64,000 bases of DNA from Eudromia elegans (taxonomy: Eukaryota > Chordata > Aves > Tinamiformes > Tinamidae). A program made the position numbers and the translations under genes. Where the stretch lies: positions 5,847,898 through 5,911,897 of the forward strand of contig PTEX01000003.1 in the NCBI GenBank assembly GCA_003342815.1, given 5' to 3'. Below, piece after piece: positions 38,050 to 48,800 of this stretch. Numbering within the stretch: position 1 is the first letter of the stretch; the number at the start of each line of letters is the position of its first letter. The notes under the pieces are model-generated. The model made no database searches. It was not told where the DNA came from and saw only the letters and a list, made by a program, of their open reading frames with translations.

Positions 38050-39800
38050 GATTGCTTTCTCCGAGGCTATTCTCTAATGCGGGAGCAAACAGCCCGGGTG
38101 GAAGCGGGCGAGCAGAAGGGGATTAGCGGGGCGCTCGGAGCGCGCCCGGCTCGCGCCGCCGCCGCCGTGCCCGTCCCCGTCCCCGCGCCGCCNNNNNNNN
38201 NNNNNNNNNNNNNNNNNNNNNNNNNNNNNNNNNNNNNNNNNNNNNNNNNNNNNNNNNNNNNNNNNNNNNNNNNNNNNNNNNNNNNNNNNNNNNNNNNNNN
38301 NNNNNNNNNNNNNNNNNNNNNNNNNNNNNNNNNNNNNNNNNNNNNNNNNNNNNNNNNNNNNNNNNNNNNNNNNNNNNNNNNNNNNNNNNNNNNNNNNNNN
38401 NNNNNNNNNNNNNNNNNNNNNNNNNNNNNNNNNNNNNNNNNNNNNNNNNNNNNNNNNNNNNNNNNNNNNNNNNNNNNNNNNNNNNNNNNNNNNNNNNNNN
38501 NNNNNNNNNNNNNNNNNNNNNNNNNNNNNNNNNNNNNNNNNNNNNNNNNNNNNNNNNNNNNNNNNNNNNNNNNNNNNNNNNNNNNNNNNNNNNNNNNNNN
38601 NNNNNNNNNNNNNNNNNNNNNNNNNNNNNNNNNNNNNNNNNNNNNNNNNNNNNNNNNNNNNNNNNNNNNNNNNNNNNNNNNNNNNNNNNNNNNNNNNNNN
38701 NNNNNNNNNNNNNNNNNNNNNNNNNNNNNNNNNNNNNNNNNNNNNNNNNNNNNNNNNNNNNNNNNNNNNNNNNNNNNNNNNNNNNNNNNNNNNNNNNNNN
38801 NNNNNNNNNNNNNNNNNNNNNNNNNNNNNNNNNNNNNNNNNNNNNNNNNNNNNNNNNNNNNNNNNNNNNNNNNNNNNNNNNNNNNNNNNNNNNNNNNNNN
38901 NNNNNNNNNNNNNNNNNNNNNNNNNNNNNNNNNNNNNNNNNNNNNNNNNNNNNNNNNNNNNNNNNNNNNNNNNNNNNNNNNNNNNNNNNNNNNNNNNNNN
39001 NNNNNNNNNNNNNNNNNNNNNNNNNNNNNNNNNNNNNNNNNNNNNNNNNNNNNNNNNNNNNNNNNNNNNNNNNNNNNNNNNNNNNNNNNNNNNNNNNNNN
39101 TGGGCGGCGCGGGCCGGGGTGCCTGAGCTGTTCTGGTGGGGTTTTGGTTCCGTTGCGGCCGCCGGTCACGCGGCGCCGGCGGCACCGCTTTGGGCTGTTC
39201 CGCAGGAGGCAGCACCGCGCTCCGGCCGGCACCGCCGCTCCCCGCGGCGCCGGGGCTGCGGCTCCCGAGCCGCTCCACGGGGCAACCGCGGCGTCTCCCG
39301 GCTGAACGCTGCCTTCCCCACGCTCGCCCTATGGAGCCCCGAGGGGCGCTCCGAGCGGGCAGACCCCCCCTATCCGGGCCACCTAGATGAGTCTTCGGGC
39401 GAGTTCGAGCCCTTTTGTTGGTGCCGAGGTTGGGATATGGGGCTGCCTCGGGCTTCAGGGGGAAAAGGACTTGTCCCCTTGGCGCGGGGGCCGCTTCGCA
39501 CGGGGACCTGCTCGCTGCCCCCCCTGAACTGCCAGAGAGAAACTGAAAGTAGCGGAGGGGACGCGGCCCCAAAGCGGCTCCGAGGCGGAACGAGGCGCCC
39601 CCAGCCCCGCGCAGGGAGCGCGGAGGTGCCCCCATACCTGAAGACGGGGGCGCGTCCTGCTCCCCCAGGGCTGCACCCCCGCTTGGAGCCGAAACGGGGC
39701 GCAGAGGGACCCGCGCGCGGCCGGGCGCCGCGGTGATGGGCCGGGCTCGCGGAGGCTCCGCGCGAAGGCGCCCGGCGCGCACCCCGCTACGCGCAGCCAA
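38050..39800. promoter_or_regulatory. large CpG island (interrupted by gap), probable promoter
   Basis: Both flanks of the gap (38060-38192 and 39101-39800) are very GC-rich with dense CpG. A CCGCCGCCGCCG run comes just before the gap. The transition back to AT-rich DNA is sharp at about 39800. Islands of this size normally mark the promoter and first exon of a housekeeping or developmental gene. Long open frames on both strands here are not evidence of coding because they pass through Ns or reflect the base composition. The direction of the gene is not determined. Confidence 0.8.
38193..39100. other. assembly gap (908 Ns)
   Basis: An unbroken run of N. The bases on either side are extremely GC-rich, the typical reason for sequencing drop-out in bird genomes. 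The missing part probably contains the core promoter or first exon of the island-associated gene. Confidence 0.99.
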
Positions 39801-39824
39801 GGGCGGCTACTCCTGCGCTTAATG

Positions 39825-39837
39825 TAACTTTGACCCC
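39825..39837 (-). promoter_or_regulatory. possible DR1 nuclear-receptor element
   Basis: On the minus strand GGGGTCAAAGTTA resembles a direct repeat with one-base spacing (GGGTCA A AGTTAC), as bound by COUP-TF/HNF4/RXR-type receptors. A further AGTTAA half-site lies next to it. It sits exactly at the downstream shore of the CpG island. This is a short motif match only. Confidence 0.2.
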
Positions 39838-42800
39838 TTTAACTTTTAACATCGCTTCCCCTAATTAATCTGCTCGGGTCCCGGGCTTAAATGGCTGTCC
39901 GCAGCTGCTGCAAATTGATTTATCCCCTGATGGTGGTCTGAGTTGCTGACCAAAGCAGGATTTTTTTTTTTCTCCCCTCTCCATTTTTGGTCTACTAATG
40001 TGTTTTGACTTATTTCCTACTTACAGTAATGCTTGCATGCGTTTTGAAGGACTTAAAAAATATTTTCTTTTGACATGTAGCTAGAAACATAATTATTGTA
40101 TTTGTAAACACAATATGTTAGGGCTAAGGGTGAATATAATTTATTTAATTATACCCTTGTAGCCTTACATTCCCTTCTCCATTTCTGCATCCTGACAGAT
40201 GCAATGGAAAGTTTAAATAATCGACTTTGTTAACTCTAGTTTGTGGCAAGAGATGAAAGGTATTTTTAGATCTGAATTCTGTCACTTCGGTTTTCTGTTT
40301 AGCCTTTTCTTTTTGCTCTCAGTTTTGGTGAATCTGGATAACTGAGAGGGTTGAAACTGGTTTCTGACGGTTGTTAAAGCTGATGCTTGACCTTTTCAAG
40401 GGAAGTTTAAAAACCTCATTCCGTTTATTCTGGGCTGATTTCCGTAGGAAATCCAATATGATCAGGGAATTTCCTTCAGCTTGTCTGAATGTTAAGAAAG
40501 TTGCTCTGTCTTGTTTATGTTTTGATTATAGTGCTGGATGTTTCTGTGGCTCCCCATCAGTAGAAAAATACCAGGAAAAAGATGTGAACGTGGCTTGTTC
40601 ATTGTTGTGCTGTATGTGATAACACTAAGTTGGTGACGGCTTCAGGAGTTGAGAGGTACATTGCAGGCTTGCTGGAAAGGGTGTTTTTTTTCAGGAAGCT
40701 GCTTTATCTGATTATTGCGACGCTTCCTCAGATCATTTTTATCATATCTGAGCTGTGGTATAACTATTACTGCTCTGTAATAGTTATGTCGCATCATTTT
40801 TCTTTCCTGCCACAGGGAACTCAGCCGTGCAATAGCGCAAAGGATAAACCCCCCATTTAAATCTGTTAATATCCCAGCACGCTGCAGGCAGCTGAGGAGC
40901 GTGCAAGAGGGCAGGAGCCGATGCAAATTTCAGCCTTGATGTGTGTGCGAGCACCTCTAAGGCCGGGTTCCTAGCTGTCCGACTGTCCTAACGGAGGCGA
41001 AACAATCCGCTTGTGATGGAATGCAGACAGCGGCGTGAGGTCACTGCTTCCTGGCAACTGCTGCACAAGTTGTTTTGCTTCAAAGGCTTCGAGCTTTCAG
41101 ATAGTTTCCAAAATCTTTTCAAGTCAAACCCTGCCTTCTACCACCCTGACCACCCCAAGGCTGACTCGTGTGTTTCCTGGGCTGGTAGTGGGCCGGGGAG
41201 GCGGCGCGCGGTGCCTCGAGTGTCCGTGCGGCGCGCTCCGCTCCGCGTGGCGGTGCGCGCGCGGGCTGGCGTATTGTGTGCCGGGTAAAGGGGAGCCAAA
41301 CAGCTCCACCTGGAGTGCCGGTCAGCGGCCAGTCAGCTCGGGACGTTCTTCCCCGTCAAATCCGGTTTCTCACTTCTCTGAAATGAACTTCAGACGACAG
41401 GCGTTGAATGCAGAGCCCGCTTCACTGAGGTAACGCGCGGGCTGCAAGCGCTTCCTTGCCAGACGCACTGGAAGAAACGGGCATCTGTGCTGTCTGCGTT
41501 GGGGGTGCGATGGGGGACAGGGGCTGCAACGCCCGTTTTCATCTTTCAAATCCACTTGCCACAGTCCATTACTGTTAAATCTTTAGCTAATTGAATAAGG
41601 ATATTACTATGTTGCTATTGCGGGAGCTTCAGATTTTTTAAATTAGGGAGAAAAGAAAGACCTTGTTCTTTGTTCTTTAGAAACTTAAGTTGTCGTGCAG
41701 AGATCAAGAAGCCTTATCAGCTGAAGTAAAATGTGAACTTGCTGTTGTACAGAGCTTATTTCTCATGGTTTGGTTAAGAAGCTATAGAAAGAAATAATTT
41801 TAAATATGAATAAATTAAAAAAATTTGTTTGTTTAGTTAGCAGGAGCCTGCTCTTTTTTCTTTTTGTTTCTTTTTCACACAGTCCTTAATAGTAGCCTGA
41901 TTTATAAAAGTTTGTTTAAACATTGAATTTAGCCTAAGTAATGACAGTCTAAGTTCATAAAACATTGGTCTTCAGTTTCATTTTCTTCATCTTGTTTCAC
42001 ATGAAACTCCAAAATAGGTGGTTTCAAAACCTAAGCTTTCATGAAAAGGCTCCTGCTTCTCTGTGTAGATGTTGCTTTTTAAAAAAATTAATCCAAAATC
42101 ACAGTTGTTCTGCTCATGTTTATAGTAAACAAGCTATTGATCAGCTTAATATATAGTAGTTTCAGTATATCTGGAAAAAGTATAGCTATGTGATTTTGTA
42201 AAATAAAGAAAAAACCCCCAGCTGATGCAAATAGAAAAGTCAAAATACCCCGCCCTTTAAAAAGACATAGTCATTTTTTTCAAAATAAAATATTTCATCT
42301 GATAGGCATTGATTTCCATCTTCATCTTTTTCTGCCATTGATTTGAAAGTTTCCAAATAACGTTCAGATAGAGAACAGTGGACATTTTATTAAAGTAAAC
42401 ATTAGTTCAGTATAATGGAGGTAATTGTAAGTGATAAGAGCAGAGCAGGTTATCTGTGTGTTGTTTAAACAGAAGGAGCTATTTTGCACCATTTCCAGTA
42501 GCCATCTGTAGAGGAGAAGGGCTTGCACCTGTCTGTCCACACTAATTATAGATTAGGTCCAAAGAAATGAAATTCGAGTAGGCTTTCTCTTAATGAAATC
42601 CATAGTGATTTTATTGTAAATGTGTTTTGTGTACAGACGGTGATGGTTGGGCTGTGAGTAAAACAAATTGCTGCATGGCTGTCGTGTAGCTGTAAAGCAG
42701 GATACTGCTGCATTAACAAAGGTGCTCCATAAAAACGCAGTATTCCATTTATGCCCCACACTTCAGTTGTGGCTTCAGCCAAGGTTAGCCAAAATACTTA

Positions 42801-44255
42801 CTTTAAACATGGTCTTTTAAGGGTGTGTTTTAGGGTAGACTTGTCAGTTGGCATTATTTTGCTGTCAATGTATATAGGTGGTCTTCTGACTGAAATACAT
42901 AGATGGAAACAGTTTCATTTTAAGTATGTACACACGTACATGCAGAGTACGTCAGAATTACTCTGCTGTGGCTTAATATTAGATTGCTAAAAGAAAATGA
43001 AAAGAGTGAGAAATGCATTCTGCAGTAAAAGGTCACATGAATTCCTACCACATCTGTTTATAGTAATTATGAACATAATTAACATAAGAATTACAAGTGC
43101 AGTAATGACAAGCTGAGCTATGAGATATTATTCCATAATGGTCATATGTTGGAATTTTCACATTATAACACACTAGAATTCACATATTCAATGCCAGAAA
43201 GAAAATGTTAGATTTGTATCTATTTTAATGCTTCAAAACTTATCTGCCTGGGGCAGATGGACTTTATGCTTTATAGGAAGGTAACCCATTATTAAGGGAG
43301 AGTCAGTTGAAATTAAGATTTCTAGCCTGCAGCTTGGACTTTGAGACAGCTGTGCTTATGGAACGCTGCTTCTGTTACACGATTGCACTCTGATTGTATT
43401 TATTTTATTACGACACATTGCTTTATTTTTAAATCTGAATGGTTTTGCAGCAAATTGTTTACATTAGAAAGGCTGTATTCTTTGGAGGGTTGTCGCTCTC
43501 GTAGCTAAACTGCCTGTTGGAATGGCCAGTGTAGACATAAGCCTTACACTGTGGCTCTGGAAGATGAGAATTTGATAGATTCTAAATTAGTTCATGGCAC
43601 ATTAGACTGCAGGGAAAACCCCCTAGTATGGCTAGAATTAAAAGAGCAGTCTCTCATTTGTGTTCAATATTTTGAAAGCAGAGAGAAAACTCTGGTACCT
43701 GGAGCCTTGCGGGTTGATTGATTACAGTCACCTTTGGAAAAACAGAATATACCATTAAGGGCAAGGGCTGGGGTTTCAAGTGGGTTGACTAACTCCTGTA
43801 ATATGACCTGTCCGCTCACCTCTAAATATGGTTGTCACACGACTGACAGCTGGAGAAAGTTAAGGAAAAAGTGGCTCATCTTAATGGTAAAAATGCTATC
43901 GGTGGAATCCGCGATGAATTTGGTGTGTAAAAGTCATTTCATCTTTATAGGAAAACCAAATACCTGCTTTTGTGATAGGAAAGTTTGCTAAATCGCTAAG
44001 GCAAAATGTATAGTTAGAGTGGTTTATGAAGAATGAAAAAAAAATATTACCTTGTGCTCTGTCTCGGTGATACCGAGAGGTTTCTGCGTTATTGGATTAG
44101 CGGGGGATTTGTGACAGACCCCTTTCTATGTGACATTCATTGCGGTGACACCATTCTCACATAGGCGCCCTTCCCCCTCCCCAAGTTCTGGTTTTCACTT
44201 TGTGTTAGGGACCAGATTCCCCTTTATTCCTTTCCTTGGGGAAAAGGAAAAAAAC
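39838..44255. other. inter-island non-coding DNA
   Basis: AT-rich, repeat-poor DNA between the two large CpG islands, with a small CpG-dense patch at about 41190-41300. A strong acceptor-like site (TTTTTCTTTCCTGCCACAG, ending at 40816) and donor-like sites (for example CACTGAG|GTAACG near 41431) exist, but no convincing exon can be delimited. It probably represents first-intron or promoter-proximal regulatory DNA. Confidence 0.4.
40754..40793 (+). ncRNA. 17-bp hairpin with wobble-compatible stem
   Basis: Arms ATAACTATTAC (40760-40770) and GTAATAGTTAT (40777-40787) are perfect inverted repeats around the six-base loop TGCTCT. The stem continues outward for six more pairs, three of them G-T, giving 17 uninterrupted pairs if the plus strand is transcribed. 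Wobble pairs are tolerated in the plus-strand RNA but would be A-C mismatches in a minus-strand RNA, which points to a plus-strand RNA if the structure is functional. The stem is shorter than a usual microRNA precursor. Function is unknown. Confidence 0.3.
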
Positions 44256-45150
44256 AAAACCACAGCAACCCCCCCGACCAGCCACCGGGGCCGTCCTGGC
44301 AGAGGGGTGGGAAGCAGCCCCCTCATCCGCACAGGGCCTCCCTCGGGCTGTCCTTGTCCCCATCGCGGCCTTCGCGCTGTTTTTCCACGCTTTTAAGAGC
44401 GGCTAGAAAGGGAAAAGGAGACGATTCCCAGGCAGACCGCGGAGAACTTGCCCGGCTCCTCTTTCCAAGGCTCGGCGGGCGCGTTAGCCCCCGGACGGGC
44501 TGCCAGGGGCCCCGCGCGTCCCGGGCCGGGTGGACGTGGTGGCCGGGGGAGCGGTCGCCGCGGCTGCTCCCGCCTCCACCGGGCCGAGCGGCACCGAGAG
44601 GTGCTCCGGGCCGCCCTGCACCCTCCGGCCGCGCCTCGGCCTCCTCCGCATCATCTTCCTCCTCCTCCTCCTCACGGAGCCGCGGGAGCCCCTTTTGTTG
44701 CGCGCCGGGAAGGGCCGGGCGCGGTGCCCCCGCCCGTCGGCCGCGCCCTGGGGTGGGGCGACCCCTCCCCTTCTTGCCATGAGAACAATAGGGCGCGTAG
44801 CGACTAGTCCTTAAAAGCGGGGGGGGGGCGGGGGCGCGGCGCTTTGTGTGCCCGTCCCTGCCCCGACGGGGCTCTGCGGGAGGTGGGTCCGCCGGTCCCT
44901 ATAAATAAACAAATAAACACGGGGCGGTTTTCCGGGGAGCGCCCGCCTTGGGATGGAGCGGACTTGGGCTGCTGCCCCCGGCCCGGGGGGGTGTCAGGCT
45001 CCGTGCTGGGTGTTCATCCGTTCCCGGCCTGTCTCGGGGCGCCCACTTGTGCTCCCGCCTCCCGCAGCGGCCGGTACCCCTCAGAGCCGCCGCACGCGGT
45101 TCCCTTTGGAAACGTATCTGAAAGTTGGAGATATTTATGTTGCTTCTTCC
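44256..45150. promoter_or_regulatory. second CpG island, probable promoter
   Basis: About 0.9 kb of very GC-rich, CpG-dense DNA with a G-run segment (44819-44841) able to form G-quadruplexes. Several overlapping open frames on both strands reflect the composition. The position 5 kb beyond the first island suggests an alternative promoter of the same gene or a separate head-to-tail or divergent transcript. Confidence 0.75.
44900..44908 (+). promoter_or_regulatory. TATA-like box inside CpG island
   Basis: CTATAAATA followed by AACAAATAAACA is an AT-rich island within an otherwise GC-rich segment. It is placed about 30 bp before a plausible start of transcription near 44930 and about 45 bp before an ATG in strong Kozak context (GGGATGG at 44953). 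Confidence 0.3.
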
Positions 45151-45290
45151 TCTGTCAGGCGTTCGTGCGGGCAGATATATAGATGCGATGCGGTAACTAA
45201 AAGCCTAATTAAAATTTGTTTAAAGCCGGTGGGTGCGTGTGTGTGGGGGGGAGACGCGCGTCGTCTTGTTGACAGCAGCAGATCGATAGG
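44930..45290 (+). other. candidate first exon ending in a consensus donor
   Basis: A TATA-like box at 44900 would place the start near 44930. The block ends in ATAGG|GTAAGA, a near-consensus donor at 45291. From the ATG at 44953 one frame stays open through the entire block. Its first in-frame stop is the TAA inside the donor GTAAGA (45292-45294), the pattern expected of a coding exon read into its intron. The encoded peptide is not recognised, and the GC-rich first half makes open frames likely by chance. The AT-richer second half, still open, is the more telling part. Confidence 0.22.
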
Positions 45291-45294
45291 GTAA

Positions 45295-45590
45295 GACAAT
45301 AGAGCGCCATTATTTTACTTCCATTGACTGCACATATTGACATTTCGGGTTCGCGATTGCCTCACTGAGCATGATGAAACGCTGAAATTCACAGCCCGGC
45401 TGTCTGGAGTGGCACATATATTACTGTATGTCATCCCTGCCTTCGGGTTACCTTATCGCTGGAGCAGAATGGTAATGGATGGCAGCAGAGCACTTCAGAG
45501 GGGTTAAGGCTCCATCAGTTAAGAAGCTGACGCGTAGCAGGTTTCAGGAGTGTCTTTAATTACGCCTAGGATTATGTACGAGGAGAGATG
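45295..45590. promoter_or_regulatory. candidate conserved non-coding element
   Basis: A repeat-free block of mixed composition just downstream of the second CpG island, with TAATTA/ATTACG-type cores and no significant open frame. Its position in the proximal intron or downstream of a promoter fits a regulatory element. Conservation cannot be seen from one sequence. Confidence 0.2.
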
Positions 45591-45599
45591 GGCCTTGTT

Positions 45600-45860
45600 A
45601 CCTGCCGCTGCACATCGGAGTTCAGAGGCTCGGCAGCAGGCGGGATAACGGGTCCTTACGTTTCACGTTTTATATCCGTGCCGTGGTGTCCTCGGCCTGA
45701 GCGTTGCCGCCACGGCCTCGGTGCGCGGGGGGCAGAGCACCGGCGAGGGCCCTGCCCGCTCTGTGCGTGGCACCCAGAAACCACGAACGGCTCCAGACGG
45801 CTCCCCGCGGGTCCCCCCTGCCCAGCAGCTCCTGCTGGCGCAGCCCGGGGACGAGACGAT
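45600..45860. other. small CpG-rich patch
   Basis: About 260 bp of CpG-dense DNA following the second island. It may be an extension of the island. No gene is recognised. Confidence 0.4.
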
Positions 45861-48800
45861 GCACTGGAGCGATAGACACGTGTGTTTTCCCCCTTAGTAT
45901 GAGCATTGTAAAGAGAAATGTCTTTCTGTGCAGTATCTGTACGTATATGCGTATTTGCATATATTAATTGATGTGATTACGCGTAAGTGCATTTATAAAG
46001 AAGACCCAGTGACTACAGGACATGCAGTGGGCCTTATTATTTCAAAGTCCTTTCAGATATTCTTTAAATCTAGCTGGCTGCAGAATGAGACCCATCATGG
46101 TGAGACAAAGATAGAGATTGAAATTAATTTAAAGCAGACAAAGAGCTAATATGACAGAGCCACTAGTAGTTTTAATTTCTTTTAAAAAGTAAGTGTAATG
46201 AAAATATAAAATGTATTCTGAGTGTGCCATCTACTCAACAATTGTTGCCATCAAATGGACTGCTGATGCCCTTTAAGATGGTAAAAAGAAAACTAGTCCT
46301 TTATACCATTTTCATGAAAATGTTAGGTTTCTGTTTGATCAGCAGGTGCTGTTGAGATGAAAGCCATGTGTAAATTTTCAGAAGGCCAAAAGTGTCAATT
46401 CAGAAAAGGAAAGTGATAAGAGAAAATGCAATCAGTTTTCCTGTTTTCAATTTGTGCAGGATTTGAAGAGCTGTTTTGTTAAACTGCTACATCTGCTCCA
46501 ATATGAATATTGAACTACTTCCACTAAAAATAACACCCTATAATTTGGAAGCCATTGCAATCTTTTGTTAATGCAAGTGGGTTATTTTTTTTAAAAAAAA
46601 ATCTATTCTGAAAAATCTCCTGCCTAATGTGCATTTTTGTTTATCGGCACTTTTATCTTCGGCAGATAAAATGGCATTAGGCAATTAGGACCATATCTAT
46701 TTGGACTATAAAAATGGCACCGGATAGCTGAATATCAGGACAGTGGTAAAAGGGCTTAACTCTCAGATTTAAGATAATTTTATTAAAAAAAAATGAATAT
46801 TTCTTAAAAGGGTGAGTTACTGCTTCCTAATTGTAGCTTTACTTACTATGGAAGATCTTTTGCAAAAGAATAGATGTTTAGAGTATGACAGAGCATTTTC
46901 TTTTTGGCTTATTTCCTCTTACTATACCTGTAAATCTAAGTTTAGGCAGATCAAGGGCATTTTCATTATTGGGGCATTTGGAATAACTTTTCCCATATTT
47001 AAATGAAATGATTAGATTATACTTGAATGGATATATATAAAAATACTCACTGCCACAGAGCTGCCAATCCAAGTGAGTTTTATGAATCTGGAAAGCATGA
47101 CATTGATAGAACATGAATTTCCAAATAATCTAATGAAAAGATGGATTGTTTATTAATTTTTTGAATAAGGATCTTGATTAAGAAGTGTTCATGCACCATT
47201 ACATCCATTGGAGTCCTATATGCATAACTTGGGTAAAAATATGCCTAGTAAAATGACAGTTTTTTATTGACTTCTTTATGTCCTATTTCCTGCAATGTGG
47301 AGAATTACCTGGTTTTGATATTAGAATGGCTTTTGATTCTTGGTTTCTAATCTAGTTGTCAGGAACTGTGTTCTTTGGCATGTGTATATATGGGAAGGGA
47401 CCTTGGTGATGCTTCTCTCTTGGTTTACAATTGGATTTGTGAGCTTTTGACCTTGGGGGATTTCCCTCAAAGTGATCTATGGATCAAAAATAATTAAAAT
47501 TCAATAAACTGAATTTTAAATGTAGAACGGGTTTTATGTGAGATCAGTGCTTGTGGTAGCTTGTCTAGAAGTCTGTGGCACGTCGTCTTTATAGTTTGTA
47601 TTCCCAAATGTAACTGTGCACACACGTGCATAAATTATGCTGAATGACAGAGGGATGATTATTTATACAGATTCTATCCAAAACTCTGAGCGCTCCTGAA
47701 ACATAACAAAAAGCCTCCCTCCCCAAAAGAGTGTTTACATCCTGTGACAGTCACTAGAATCAAATTTTTTTAAACATGAAAGTTGTTTCCTTTCCTCAAA
47801 TCTTGTCTTCCCCAACAAAGCTAACCCTGTTAAACCTCACCTTCTGTGGGACGTATACATAGTTATAGACATATGTATGAGAAGTAAATATTACAAAAAA
47901 CATAGCCGATGGGGGCAAAATGTCTGGAGCCTTAAGTAGTTTGTGGTATCTGTCAGTAGCAGAAGCAGAGCTGAAGCAGCCCCCACCTTGGATAATTTGG
48001 GGCGCGAGACCCTAGAGGAGCTGAGTGTCAGCGAGAAGGGCCCACGTGGATCTTCCTCTGGGGCAACACTGCCGAGCAAATGCTCTGCCCTAGCGCGTTA
48101 TGGGGGGTGCTGCCTTCCCAAGGGGTTTTTAAACCAAGCTGCTTCTTGCTTTGCTCTTGGGATTTTGTGGTCCTGAGGATGGAGGGGAGTCTGAGCCCAA
48201 AACAGAGGTTGTAGTTGGGTGCAGCGTATCTACGTTTTGTCAAGGCTTTCATGAGGGTGCTCTGTTATCTCTGTTCTTTGCCAAAAACTCGGCGTGTGGT
48301 TTTCCTGCTCGCTATTGAGTAGCGGCCATGTTTAACTTTGGTGGTTGTGAATGGAAACCTGAATAGGATGAAATATTTTTGTGCTACCTTTCATGTTCTG
48401 TAATGTGGGTAGGGATGCATGAGAGAACGAGTACACTAGACATTCAAAATACTATCAACCCATGAGGAATTACAGAGAAGTTTAGAAAGATGCTATTTCA
48501 TATATACAGTTGGTGTTCAAATATGATATGGTGACTTAAGTGCTATTGCTTTTTACTCTGTGTTCTCTAAGAATTTTACCACCTTAAAATACAGCTACAA
48601 GTACCACGGGATGGTGGTGCTCCAAGAGCAGTAGTAGTGAACGGTCCCATGTTGCAGCATGCTGACACGTGCTCCTCAGGCCGTATTTTGGGATTTCTTC
48701 AATTGTCACAAGAAGATTTAATTCATTGCCATTTCCTCTGTTAGTCCAGGCAGGTTAGAGGTTACTGCTTACAATAAAGTGAATATCAGCTGAAGTTCAT

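Noticed and set aside
38005-39800. Open frames of 369-577 codons on both strands
   Set aside because: They run through 908 Ns translated as X and through GC-rich island DNA, so they give no evidence of coding.
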